A DNA stretch of 64,000 nt from Straminergon stramineum (taxonomy: Eukaryota > Streptophyta > Bryopsida > Hypnales > Calliergonaceae), in assembly GCA_963920665.1 (NCBI GenBank), contig OY987271.1:10729350-10793349 (forward strand), in the 5' to 3' direction. The notes beneath the pieces are model-generated. The model made no database searches, was not told the DNA's origin, and saw only the letters and a list, made by a program, of their open reading frames with translations. Position 1 is the stretch's first letter. Each line of letters begins with the position of its first letter. Below, in pieces: positions 9,170 through 21,562 of the stretch. The translations under genes and the position numbers were made by a program.

Positions 9170-12100
9170 TCAATATGACGAGAAAGGGAAATGCACATGG
9201 AAGGGCAATGAACGGACCTTCTTGCAAGGCCCGTCCCGTTTCTTCTCCGCTACGGATGCAGGCTTCGTCCGTGTCTCCCGCTTCTGTCCTTTTCCCTGCA
9301 AACAGATGCACATAGTGTTATTTTGGGTAATGAAGTGAAGGTGAGGGGACACCCAATGAGGGAAACCAAACCGCCAGCAAGTCCCCTCACCTTCCACAAT
9401 GTCAAGAAACTCATATGCACATCCAGATTGGTGTTTCAGTAGCATTTGCCCAACGGATTCATGGCCAATTTTGGGGTACTTGGTCCGGAATGCATTGATG
9501 TCTGGACACTGATGTAGGGCCTCCAACAGCGGCCACAAAAAACATTTCAAGTACTCCTTGTCGTCGCGAAGTGTGCGAAGCCATTTCACGTAAAAAGGAA
9601 TACTGATGATGAAATTGGCTTCCGGATTGCACTTGACCCTACTGATTTGACTGTCTATAATTATCGTATTGGCTGCGCTAAATGCAGGCCAAGTATCGTA
9701 TACTCTAGACAAGTTCTTCCCCCTCTCAATGGACGACCCATCTTCAACGTCAGTAAGCTCACACTCATATCTAGACCAAGCAAACAAGGGGGATGCATTG
9801 ATGGCACCCTTCAAGCCTCCCAACATCGTGGGCATAACGTCTGCCAAATAATTGCCGCTCCTATTGGCCCAAAACGCTACAAAAAAATTTGCAAAACAAC
9901 AGGATAGGAATGGCTTCAGCCATGGCCTCAGAACTACTCGCCTAGACCCAGTCTTTGTAGTACTACGGATCTGACTATTTGGGTTCACCACTGTCAAAGA
10001 ACTACAATCCAACAACGTCCCGTGGACATTAAATATGATTAATTTCGACTGCCTTGTAGTCCATCCTGTACTGAGGTTGCTAAATGCACTCGTTAGCTTG
10101 ACCTCATTCGACGTACAAGGACGACTATGTGAGGCGGCTTTTACCTTCAGTGGAGAGTGTGCTGGTCCCCTCACCTTCTTCAGGGAAGGCTCTGCTGCCC
10201 CTACTGATTGCACAGAAGGCTCCGCTACCCCTACCGATTGCACAGAAGCCTTTCCTGTCTCTCTCATGGGGGTCTCCACAACTGATTTACTTGGAATACC
10301 TTCCCCTACCTCAGTGACCAGTGCAACCTCTCTCTCCTGCGCATAAGCCTTTGTTGATTGGGGGGCGATTTCAGTATCCGCTTCCTTTTCCACAGCGCTA
10401 TCTGAGGCTTCACTATCGGTCGGTGAAGGAGTCACTGCAGCCCGTGGTTGCACTGCGTCCATGAGGGGCAATTCTGAACCCACGTTGACTCTTGCAACTT
10501 CAAGGAGGTCAATGGCGGATATGGCAGGCTCCACGATGCTGGGCACAGTAACGTTGGGAACCGACACTGTGGACTCTTCTTTGGGAGGCGTAGCTTCTGT
10601 GGTCACTTTGGTGGGAGTGTCCATCACTGGCAAGTCGGAGTCGGAGGACACAGTGATATCTGTGGCTGTAGCTGTGACGATATCCTTCGCTACCTTGCCC
10701 ACTCGCTTGTGTACACCAGCAGCGCCTAACATCTGTTGCCCACTTCTGTCATTGTTCTCCAAAGCTGACTGAGTGATGGATGGGCTGCCGTCATCCATTT
10801 GCTTTGCCTTCCCCCAAAAGCATTGGAACATCGATCGCAAGTCGTCTATTGCTTCAGCCTGGGCTGCCGAGGTGGCTAGGAATTGGATGAACTTCATGTC
10901 GACATTATTCTTCCAGGACTCCATGGCTGACCACCTGGATGATTTAGCTTCCCCCACCACCTACTCATTGATGCGTGGACCACAAACCAACAAAGTCAAG
11001 TAGTTGTCATTCACTAGTCGTTGAAATGACTTAGAAATGACTATGCGACTCTTACATGACTACAGAAACACTCCATACAAGTGCCAGTCATACTTCACGA
11101 CTTCCAATGACACGGCTATGACTACATTGTAGGTAAACCATGCATTCCTACCGCATTGCGATTGTGACACGAAAATATGTGCGCTCTACAGGAGAAATCC
11201 AATGAATTAAATAGAAACTTACAGTTGTCACAGTTGCACTAGATGCAATTGACCACCTTCCCGCAACTAGGTCTGTAATGCCTGGACTTGTTTCCCTCCC
11301 TTCCCTCTACAGAAGTACCGTTAGTTACTTAGTGCTTGGGGGCTCCCAATTCAAACCATTGCACACAATGGAATCCATGTCTGAAATTTCTAAAATGCAC
11401 ACTCATGCTATGCTGTGAAGTCTAAACTTACCATTTGCGCGTCCTTCCCAGCTCTCCCTTTCCTCCCAACCAATGCGTAATTTTTCACGCTTTGACGTGC
11501 TATTGTCATCTTCTACGCCTTCAACTTCTGTACATCCGTCTTCCAGTAGGCTATCAACCTTTTCCATTGGTCGTCGTTCACGTGAATAGGTGCCGTCTCC
11601 TGGCCTTTCAACCACTTGACTTTCAACCGAGACCTCTCCGATTTCAGAAATCTGGTCATTGACGTCCTGAATCCGACCAAGCTGATTGGATGGCCTACGT
11701 ACTCAAATTCGTTGTCTAGGGCATCTCTTAATTTCTGAAGTGTGTGCGGCTTATGCTTGGACCAGTCCACCACGCTCATGTCTAGAATTTTAGGGACGAA
11801 GTCACGAATTGCTTCATCCCACGCATTTTTCCCCTCACAGGTAGCGTCCACTTCGCCACCTTCCAGTACGAATACCCGGTTTGGTTTCGTGCCTGCTGTG
11901 AGTCGTTGTCAACTCTCTAAGTCGTATGCATGTCGTCTCTTTCGTCTGCAAACTCGGTCATCCGCGTCTTGGGACACTGCCGCTCCTACTGCACCCTGTA
12001 CACCGATTTGTCTAGGCCAGGAACTTGAATATGGTTGTGGGGGTCCGGAGTTCCACGGAGGTGGTGCCTGTGTTTGGCTAGGCATCCACTGCCCTGGGAC

Positions 12101-12810
12101 CCACGACCAACCTGGTTGCTGGTAAGAAGCACGCTCCTGTGCGGGAGGAGGGCTGGCTTTGGTGGCGAAATTGCCACAGGGGCCGCTTTTCTCCTCTTCG
12201 TTCTGCGGTCCAGCAGGGGCTCCGTCGGCTCCGATTCCTTGTCGCTAGAGTTGAAGACATGACGCTCCGCAGCTGCCCAACAAAACATCCCCAAATGATT
12301 TGTCAATTACTACAAGTTCTTGTTTTCCTTGGGCTATAATGTGCGGTACTAAACGCATTGGTAAGGAAAACCAAGCAGGACATCCCTTATACGCACAGCA
12401 AAGCACCACGAAAATGAAAAATAAACAACATTGAAGACCTGAACCTTGACTACAATCCCAATGCCACTATGAGAATGCCTAACCCTTCTCCGCAGCTGCA
12501 ATGTGGCATGCAGGAGCACTCAAAATTGAGGCTCAAGGCTGGAAGTCGCATTCAATAATCACAGCCTGTGCAAGCATCTAAATGCATCCCCAATGCATTC
12601 TGAATTTTGAGTTGAGGATCCCCTAAACCCTAACCCCAATTGTAGAGCACGAACAAGGAAGCGTGATGCCAATTTACCTGTGGCAGGTGCGTACACGTTG
12701 GATTGCCGCTCAATATGGCTACAAGCAATTGCGAGATTCATCATACCTTCTGCAAGGGACGCGTCGTTGGACTCTGTCGCCTCCGACGAAGAATCGTGGC
12801 CGCTACTCAT
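9170..12810 (-). pseudogene. TNPA-like CACTA gene with C-terminal FCP1/HAD-like domain
   Basis: Proposed exons on the minus strand: 12810-12678 (ATG at 12810), 12272-11432, 11306-11223 and 10960-9170, all with GT-AG junctions and agreeing phases at exons 2-4. Exon 2 encodes Pro/Gln-rich sequence, then the plant TNPA-type core ending NDDQWKRLIAYW. Exon 4 opens with a short helical segment, a long Thr/Ser/Pro/Glu linker including a tandem SVQSVGVAEP duplication, and an FCP1-homology fold at about residues 305-500 of that ORF: LIIFNVHGTLLD, FWANRS, KNLSRV and NTIIIDS. The catalytic DxDGT has become NVHGT, and the second acidic pair is DS, so phosphatase activity is not expected. Defects: a frameshift in exon 2 near 12160, TGA at 11909-11911 and TAG at 11513-11515. 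TNPA proteins bind subterminal repeats; the role of the extra domain is unknown. Confidence 0.65.
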
Positions 12811-15800
12811 GGCGATCCCCTCCTGAACGCGTCCCCCGCCACCACTATCAGTGCGCGCCTTCGTTTTCCAGAGTCTTCGAAGAACCTGATGCCTAGAATT
12901 CCTACGGAGAGGTGGAGGATCCGTCTTCGCAGTACCCAACTGCGTTGCTTGCTTGTGCTTGGCCAACTCTAAGTTACTGCACAGCGGACGACAAATACTC
13001 AGCGGAGTCACTGGAACTTGGCAGCAAAACAAATAGCATCCGTTGCTACAGAAGCACGACTCAGGAGGCGACACAAAAAATCAATACACAAAGGCCAGAG
13101 AATGGTTAGGGTTTCGACCCCAACTGTCACACTATGCAGTGTAGTGTATTGGGCTTGGGTAGCTTCCACGTGGCCGTCAAGGTAGGAATAGACGGTGCCG
13201 GGTGTTCCACCACCATGCGTCAACTACTACCTCACTTACGCGAGACTTATAAATGACAGTGGAAGTGACGACGGAAGTAGAAGTCATGAAGAATGACTAC
13301 AGACTGACTTAAGAATGACAATAGGAAAACTCCGGTGTTGATGGACGCCAATGCACTTGTCTTCTAATGTAGAAACCCTAGCAGCATGCCGCCTTTCTAT
13401 CTCGGGAACTGTGCCAACGTTAATTTCTTCAACAGAAGAAATGAAAGCAGAAATTTGTGAGTTCACTACTCTTGCTGTAATCTTCAAAGATCATTTACAA
13501 AAGACATCCCTCTATCGTCATGCATTGTGTTAGTTTCAGGTGGAATGCTACAAAGGATTACTACCTCAGACCATGAACGTTGTTGCATTGCATCTGCAGG
13601 AGGTACAACACGTTCAGGGTACTTACAACTCTTGCTTCGCCAGCATAACGGGCGCAATTGCCTTCTGCATCCTGGCGACATTGCGATCTCGGAGGAGTTC
13701 GTATTCCGTTTTCTCATGCGGCGGGCTCTCCATCGACAAATCAGAAGTCCTTTCTGCACAGTAAGTCACCTCTACTGGAAAGCTGCTCTACTTCTCCTCT
13801 TCTTATACGCACTATACTCTAATTCTCTATTTAGAAAACGTTCATCAAATTTAGTACCTCCAGTGAAATGCAATTGGAGCTGTGGCGGCGGGAGAGAGGC
13901 GACGGTGCTATCCCTTGGGCGCTTCAGTTTGTCCGGGGAGGCTAGTTGGAAGGAAGATCCTGATCCAAATGCAATGTGTGAGGACTATTTAGTTTTCTTG
14001 AGTTAGAGAGAAGAAGTTGTGGGCATGATGAGTGCGGCCAAATTTGGCGGCTCCTAATTAATTCTTGGAATCCGCAATTACTCCAACGCAACCCTTTGAG
14101 TGGAGAAAGTGCACGTTTTTGATCTTTCCCTAATTTGCGCTTGAGTGTAGTAAGTTCCCTCCCAATGATTAACTATGGAATCATGATTAAAGTTTAATCC
14201 TTATAGATTTGTAGTCTTCGTTGATTGTAAGTACTTCCCCCAAAATAAGCTCCACCCTTTAGGCGTAAATACTCAAGGTTCCTACAAACTAAGAAGTTTG
14301 TTACTTAAATATGACTTCTGCAAGTCATATTCAAGTGGGAACTTGCTTATAGTGACTCGTACGTCACTAGTAGAAGTCATATTGAAGTCTACAGTTGCAT
14401 ATATTGACTCTGACGTGACTTGCTGAAGTTATTTAGTACTACCATCCCAATGCACTCTGAAAAAGTTATCGTACTCTACCATAGGAGACTTGTTAACTTC
14501 CCAAGGCTTTATCCTCATTCTATAGTTACACTTCTGGAGGACGTTGAATAAGGATCATGGGAAAAAATTTGTACAACAAAACGAAGTGCATGGCCTCTGT
14601 TTCTAGGTTAGTCTACCCTGAAGCTACAGTTGCTTATGAAAGAGTTGGTTTAGGGTGGCTTACGAGAATGTTCAGCAATGACGATGCCTACACAAGTTCC
14701 ATTCATATTGAAAGGAATATGTGCAATGCCTAATGCTCTTGCCATGTTTTGCGTTGTGACAGAATTGGAACACTACTTCTCACGCCTTCATAGATTGTTG
14801 CTTCTCTACAATTGAATTGCCACTGAAGTAATAAAACTTCCTCAATTTACTTGTAGTTGTTTTGTGAGAGACAGGTATTGAACCCCATCGACCAGAAAGA
14901 AACTTGTATTACAGTTCTTAGTATTCTTGTGGAGGAAGAGTTTGTATGTAAAACATCACCCTGACTGAAATGCCCAAAAACAGAGTCCTGAAAGTTGCCC
15001 CATTGTTCCGTAGGAAAACACCTAGATTGGTGACCCCTAAATCCGACCAGGATCGGGGAGATCGGTACGCTACAAGTGGTCCACAGAGGACACCTCATTT
15101 GCCAGACATGTCTACAGAGGTTGATCCTAAGCCTTCCGTGCCAGCAATATGTATTGTAGGAGACACACATACGCACGTGGTTTGGTTTTAGTCGGAAGTT
15201 CTTCACTTTAGTCAAAGCCCCAGTTTTCTGCTCTCAATTGTTTTGAAGTCCATGATTTTGAGGGAGGTGATGTATTCCTTCAAAGTTCTAGGACAAGTTG
15301 TTCCTCCCATGTTCAATTTCGAGTCATTCACTTCCAAGCCGAAAGTCAGTTTCCGAGCTTGGGTGGAGGAGGCACTCCATCAAGGAATAGGTACAGAAAG
15401 AAATGGCTTCAGTGCATTCACTAAAATCAAAGTTTGCACTACGGTGTTAGTTACTATAGAAGGGTTGTCTCTTCCTAGGAGCAAGAAAATTTCTATGGCA
15501 GAGTTGTTACAAATAACCACGTAATAATGGAATGGGGAGAGTGTGTTCCTCATAATTTTCCAGTATCATTCAAATCCCAGTACGACATGGATTGATGTCA
15601 TTCTCAATTCCCCTGAACTGCGAAATAAAGTAGTTGCTTTGTCGAACTTTGAGAAGCGGCAAAATAAATGTTTGTTGAACGTCATTCCCACTCGCCTTGA
15701 ATAGAAGAATTATGTGGTATTCTCCCAATGAATCGCCTAATTTCACCCTCATTTCCATCCAAATGAATATCCTAATTTAATTAGGAAGTTAGGGTACTGC

Positions 15801-16116
15801 AGTCGTCAATGCAGTCCTTTATTGTGGAAGCTAGGTAGTATTGCAATTGACGTAAAGCAATTCAGTCATTTAGAAGTCATAATATAGTTATGACTCTTTG
15901 CTTATTGTAGACATGAAGAAGTCATGACGTAATATCTAAAGACACATAGAAGTCATTTACAAGTGAAGTAAGTCATATTGAAGTTGCATAGATTATACTA
16001 CACAGAATTGTAGCATAATTACAGTGTCGATGTACAATTGAGGGTAGCTCTGACAATCACCGTACGCGCTAATTTCAGGTACCAACAGGAAGACTGAAAT
16101 TCGAATCCCCGAGGAC
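12811..16116. other. CACTA interior between the divergent genes, no recognised gene
   Basis: Presumed bidirectional promoter and spacer region. It carries scattered AAGTCAT/ATGACTT motifs (for example 13230-13330, 14290-14420 and 15870-15980). Two plus-strand stretches, 13351-13764 and 15243-15524, stay open for 80 to 130 codons. The first is broken by one TAG at 13531 and the second is uninterrupted, but neither resembles a family I know. They may be remnants of a third gene. Confidence 0.4.
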
Positions 16117-17886
16117 ATGATACCTGCTAAATTACCTCTCTCTGATAGCCGCCGCCAGCGACTGCGAGATGACCGGCTATGGATTAGAGAGTTGCGAAGG
16201 GCCTCTGAATACAATGTAAAGAGTTTGCATTGCCCTTGCAGTAACTATAGGGGGCGTAAGCGCTTGTTGATCCGCAATGTGCGGGAGCACCTCATCAAAA
16301 ATGGCAGAGATCTAGATTCCCGAATTTGGAGAGGTGCTGGGCGACGGGACTCCTCGGACGAAGAATGGGAGAGGCAATTTTGGGGTCCACCTGCATCAAA
16401 GACTCCAGAGCCGGAATTGGATGCGGCAGTTGACACTCGGGGGATGATCGATCAAGCATCACACCATGTGGAAGTCCAGTCATTCTCACCTGACCGAATT
16501 GATGAGGAAGTTCGTGATGCCTTTGCCACAGCAGACTCCATCCATGAAGATTGCGTGGAAGTGGGCCTGGATGACATAGCCGTGGAGGAAGAATGTCGCG
16601 ACGAGGAGGCTACTACCGACATGGGCACTGATGGAGATGGGATGAGTTCCAACTTTGATGCAAGGGTTCTAGAGGAGTCCATGGAGATTCTGTATGATGG
16701 AGCTTGATGAAGCAAGCTGGCAGCGACAGTGTTGCTCATGAATTTGTGCATTGTGCATGGGGTGAGCAATCACTGTGCCAACGAACTTTTCAGCATTTTG
16801 CACCTCCATCTCCTCCCAGAGAAGAATGCGTTGCCTAAAACATACCATGCTGCAAAGTCCCTCACAAGAAAGCTAGGATTGACGTACAACACAATCCATG
16901 CGTGTGAGAGAGGATGTGTGCTATTCCAGGGTCCACATGAGCATGACTTGCGGTGCCCAAAGTGTGGTGGCCGTAGGTATAGAGATGAAGATCGGCAGGC
17001 CTTTCCTGTGAAAGTGCTTCGTCATTTTCCCATCATTCCACGACTCCAACGCATGTTCCGGAGCCCCTCAATCTCCAAGTTGATGTTGTGGCATGCAGAG
17101 AACCGAAGCGACCAAATAGGAGGGGACGGCCTTGTAAGGCATCCTTGTGACTCCAAAGCTTGGCACCACTTTCACGATAATGTGGATCCAACGTTTGGAG
17201 ATGATGCCCGCAATGCTCACTTTGCCCTTGCAGCCGATGGTGTGAATCCTTTCAAGTAGAACAGGTCGTCTTGGTCCACATGGCCCGTACTGTTGTTGAA
17301 TTATAATCTCCCCCCCTGGTTGAGCACAAAGAAATTTTTCATCTTGTTGGCCTTGTTGATTCCCGAAAGGGAATCAGTCACAACTGAGGTCTTTGACGTA
17401 TACTTGGAGCCCCTTGTTGAGGAATTGTTGGAGTTATGGGTGGGGGTTCCAGCATACGACGTAACAAAGGATGTTGGGTGCAAGGCATTCCAAGTGCGTG
17501 CTATGTTATTGTGGACCATCCATGACTTTCCCGGCTATGGTACAGTGGGAGGTTTCTCCCATCAAGGGTATGCCGCGTGTCCTTGGTGCGGTATGGACTT
17601 AGGCGCAGAGCATTCCACTGAGCTCAATAAGCAAACATACGGAGGCACTCGCCGCTGGCTACCTGAAGATCATCCGTACAAGTCGGAAGAAATGAAAGAC
17701 CACTTCAATGGCCAGTTGGAGAATCGGCCTAGGCCACGACCTGTAACTGTGGAAGAGCAACTACAGCATGCACGAGAGTGCGAGTCATGGAAAGAAGCTG
17801 GAAATAGAGAGGGTGCTGCAGGGGATCCATCAAAAGTACACGGTGTCAAGCGACTGAGCATTCTCCATAGATTGCCGTATTGGAAG

Positions 17887-18390
17887 GTGAGTGCCGGAAA
17901 CCCTGTTTCCAAAGTAATGTATGACTTGCAGGGGACGTAGAGGACTATCAGAAGTAGCACAGAAGTTATATCATAGTGGTAGGACCGATTAAGTCATTTT
18001 AAATGACTTTCAAAGGACTGAGAGGACTGTCGGGAGAACCTTAGAAGTCATATCCTAGTGGTAGGACTGAATCAGTCATTTTTTAAGACTTTCACATGAC
18101 TAAGAGGACTATCAGGAGCATTGTAGACGTCATTCATTACTGGCAGGCTAAAACCAATCCAATTGAATGACTATGGAGTGCCATTTATTTCTCAATGACT
18201 GCGAAAGAATAGCAACATAGGAACGAAGGTAGTTCAAACTCTGTCTCTGGTGTTCATGCCTGAGGTGTCTTTCATTTTAGTCGAATTCATGAAGCTGGTT
18301 TCCTTTGAGAAAGGGATGTCAGGACTAATGGCTTTTTAGTGACGTAAAGCGAAACCTAATCCCTTGAATGATGTGTTACCAATGGCGAAG
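17887..18390 (+). other. TNPD intron 1 with three 82-bp tandem repeats
   Basis: Intron starts GTGAGT and ends GCGAAG, phase 0, between PYWK and YLLIRH. Repeat units start at 17940, 18022 and 18104 (exact 82-base steps), each beginning gaggact and containing an AAGTCAT-type motif, the same motif as in the element's subterminal regions. Confidence 0.75.
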
Positions 18391-19289
18391 TATCTCCTCA
18401 TTCGCCACTTGTTAGACGTCATGCATTGCGAAATGAACCTCGCCAAAAATTTCCTGAAAACCATAACTGGGAAGAAGGACACAGTGAAGGTTAGGAGAGA
18501 TTTGCAAAAGCGGAATGTGAGGAAGCACCTATGGCTTACCCCGCACCCACGTAAGGCAGGGAAGATGGTGAAACCTCAAGCACCGTACGTCTTGGCAGAA
18601 GATGAATTTGAGAAGTTTGCCAGGTGTATCGAGTCATTGAAAACACCAAGTGGGTATTCTTCCAACTTAGGCAAGTGCATTCGAAAGAAGAACTTTGGGG
18701 GCTTGAAGTCGCATGATTATCATGTACTAATGCAACAAGTGCTACCCCTAGCACTTAGAGGACTCATGAAACCTGGTCCTCGTATGGCTATCATGAGAAT
18801 GTGCAAGGTGTTTAGGCGCCTATGCACAAAGGTATACAACCCCATGGACTTTCCATCACTAGAAGTTGATGTGGCGGAAAGTATGGCATTGTTGGAGATT
18901 GAATTCCCCCCATCCTTTTTTGACATTATGACACATCTCCCTTACCACCTTGCAAAGGAGTTAGACTTATGTGGACCAGTTAGTGCAAGGTGGATGTATC
19001 CTGTGGAACGGTACATGAAAGTGTTGAAGGCACACGTTCGTAATATGGCACGTCCCGAAGCTTGTATGGCAGAGGGATACTTGAAAGATGAATGCATTGG
19101 CTTCATCACGGAGTACCTCCACAGATTTGAGCCCACTCAGAGACGTGTGTGGGACGAAGACGAAGAGTACGGTGATGTTGAGGAGGTTTTGCAAGGAGCT
19201 GGGAGGTCATATGTGATGAGTCCTGAACTCCGTGACTTAGCCCACCAATATGTGCTATCAAATGTCTCAGTCATGCAGGAATTGCATTC

Positions 19290-19620
19290 GTAAGTAGACC
19301 ACGTGAAACCTATGTTTGATTTAGTAGTGTAGAATATTAGAGAAGTCGATAGCTGTCAATCATTAGAGATGTTGTCTTACGAAGTCCACCTGTAGTGATA
19401 TGCAAGATGTTATGTAGTCATTTCAAAGTCATGTATTTAGTTCATTACTTTGATATGACTTACTCATGACTAGGTGAATTGAGGACTATTTCAGAGAAAT
19501 GTGTGGCACAAAGTATCCAGCATAGGAGTGTCTTGGTCGTACAATCGTAAAATTTTTCTACTGTGCTGTGATGTGGGTATCTAGGGGGGTACTTATGAAG
19601 GAACTCCAATGTCTATGCAG
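19290..19620 (+). other. TNPD intron 2
   Basis: GTAAGT donor at 19290 and CTATGCAG acceptor ending at 19620. Joining restores a His-Ser-Gln-Trp run between the DUF4218 and DUF4216 parts. It also contains AGTCAT motifs near 19420-19470. Confidence 0.75.
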
Positions 19621-20350
19621 GCAGTGGACCATCGAACAGCAAGCGAATCCGAACGCTATGGCACTCGAGGAATGGATTGAGAGAATTGTTTGGGAATCTG
19701 ATCTGGATTTGAAGAAGCCGGAGAACATAGACCGCTTATTACTGAGCAAGAAGCCATCACAGAAAGCCACTCGTTATGCACAGGTCACTGCCTTTGGTAA
19801 CCACTTTCGAGTGGAAGATGAGAGCACCAACGAATTGGTGAGCTACAATAGCGAGGTAGCTTCAGTTTTCCAATTGCCATCTCATAGTGCCGGTGAGTCA
19901 TCAGTGAACTATGTGGGAATCTTGAAGGACATATTGGAGTTGGATTATGATGCACTTCATTCACAAATCATTCTGTTGCGGTGTGAGTGGGTGAAGACAG
20001 AGGACAATAGAGGGAATCCCACCTACACTCGAGACAACTCCGGCTTCTTTGTCATCAACTTCCGACACAAGCTCCCTCGCATGGCTGAGCCGTTTATTTT
20101 TCCTAGCCAAGCCACACAAGTTTTCTTTTCAGATGTGGTAGGGAGACCTGGATGGAAAGTTGTATTACACAAAGAAGCCAGAGCAAGACGGGAAATAGTG
20201 AACACAATAGATGCCTTCATCAGTACGACAGTAGAGAGTACAGGGCTGACTGCTCCCCATTGGTGGCCTGCTCCATCAGAGAGAGTTAGTTTAGTCGGTG
20301 CCATTGAATTGTCAATGGAAGACAACTTATTAGCACAGAAAGAGTACTAG

Positions 20351-21380
20351 AGTCTCCAACTGAAATTGGAGTTTTCAACTACCTTCTACACTTATCTAAT
20401 CTCAAATGATTGCGAAGAAATCTGTAGTGCATGAGCCTTTCAGTCTGAATGTGTAACCGGGGTCGAAATTTGAAGACTCAGTGCACCCCAAATGTCAGTT
20501 TGCCATTGCTTAGGAATCTATGACTAGTGAATCACTAACTACAGTCACCTGTAGTCATTCTTCAGTAATATTGTAGAGGCCCCGTAGTCGTCCGGTGAAG
20601 GCAGAAGGACATGAGAACAATGTTATAGTCATTGCACCCATGAGTAAACTCCGTCCACTAAGTGTCGTGAATCATGTGAATCCACTATCATTTTCCATTC
20701 GCCCTACAGTTTAATGTTGTTGCAAGACCAGCACCCTATCTAGTCATCCTCAGCCTCTATTTTTTTTTGAGTACTCATTACAGTGGTACCAGACCACAAC
20801 ATAAAATGTAACCCTAAACTTGTTGGCACCTTTGCACCTTCATTCCCCGAGGCCTTCTAAAATCACCATGTGTAAGTGCTAATGCAGTCCTCATGTAGTC
20901 GCCCATGAGTGACCCCACTTGCGATGTGTGTGGATCTGTGTCTCCTACCTAACTACAATGCTACTCTATAACACCGCAAAGTTGCGACCGAGTATTGGGA
21001 GAACGGTTATTGTCCACGTCAAGGCGTTCACGTCCACGTCAATATAGCGAAACTTCTTGGAATCCCTCAGCAGGAGACCCTGAAGTCATTTTCTAGTTGT
21101 GCCGAAGTTCTGTGACAGTCACCAAGTATGACTAGGTCGTCACTGAGTCCTCCACGTAGGACTTTAGGCTTCTCCCGCTAAAAGGTTGACGAAGGATTGG
21201 ATGAAAACAACTGTGGTTGTCCGGGACTTCGTCAAGTCTTCATCCCGTAGTCACACTGATGACTAGAAAATGTCTCGCAGAAACTGCCAAAACCTGATTC
21301 GGTGCAATTACAGAGGGCGTAGTCATTGTTTAGTGAAACCGGACCCAAAGTCATTTACTAGCAGTCACGAATGTGCCCAA
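20351..21380. repeat. CACTA right subterminal region
   Basis: No gene. Holds dispersed TAGTCATT, GAAGTCAT and AGTGACT motifs (for example 20520-20570, 21080-21130 and 21320-21365), less regular than the left-end tandem array. Likely transposase binding region of the right end. Confidence 0.6.
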
Positions 21381-21392
21381 TTTCTTGTAGTG
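21381..21392 (-). repeat. CACTA right terminal inverted repeat
   Basis: TTTCTTGTAGTG, followed by the AAA target duplication at 21393-21395. Confidence 0.95.
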
Positions 21393-21562
21393 AAAGTTTT
21401 CAAGATGACAAGATAACTCAAGTAACTTTTATACTAGTCTAGTATAAATTCCTATGGTTAAATATAACCAAAAATCAATTTTTAAAATTTTTGTCTCTTT
21501 GCATTCGAAATGGCAGTTTTGAGTGATATTTGATGGGAAAGAAAGCATGAAGGCTTTAGGGA
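21393..21562. repeat. Right half of the TTAA-family element split by the CACTA insertion
   Basis: Contains gaaatggcagttttgagtg near 21509, the hallmark block of this family's right end, and stops at GGCTTTAGGGA, a decayed end. Together with 6896-7174 it makes an old copy of about 450 bases. Confidence 0.55.

Larger units (their letters stand above)
16117..20350 (+). pseudogene. TNPD-type CACTA transposase (Transpos_assoc, TNP2, DUF4218, DUF4216)
   Basis: The enzyme that cuts and moves the element. Three exons with clean junctions: 16117-17886, 18391-19289 and 19621-20350 (donors GTGAGT and GTAAGT; acceptors GCGAAG and ATGCAG; phases 0 and 2). Domain order is typical: a Cys-rich Transpos_assoc segment (CPCSNY near codon 45), the TNP2 region with CPKCGGRRY, ADGVNPF and LNYNLPPWL, ACPWC, then RHLLDVMH across the first intron, DUF4218 in exon 2 and DUF4216 in exon 3. 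Three nonsense codons interrupt exon 1: TGA-TGA at 16705-16710 (codons 197-198), in the usual LY.G...SKL segment, and TAG at 17257-17259 (codon 381), just after the ADGVNPF motif. The frame resumes unchanged each time. All three fit C-to-T changes. Confidence 0.9.
7175..21392. mobile_element. Complete CACTA (En/Spm) transposon, 14.2 kb
   Basis: Termini are CACTACAAGAAA at 7175-7186 and TTTCTTGTAGTG at 21381-21392, a perfect 12-bp inverted repeat. A further TGACTGC stands at the same offset (26-32) in both ends. Flanks carry a 3-bp AAA duplication (7172-7174 and 21393-21395), the size expected for CACTA elements. Interior: subterminal AGTCATT/AATGACT motifs at both ends, a minus-strand TNPA-like gene (9170-12810, plus a possible last exon 8250-8516), and a plus-strand TNPD transposase (16117-20350). 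Both genes carry nonsense codons, so this copy is probably not autonomous. Ends are intact, so it could still be moved in trans. Confidence 0.95.

Noticed and set aside
12559..13074. A 171-codon minus-strand ORF
   Set aside because: Only its middle (from ATG at 12810 to the donor at 12678) looks coding. The rest is read-through into intron and upstream sequence, so only that exon was used in the TNPA-like model.
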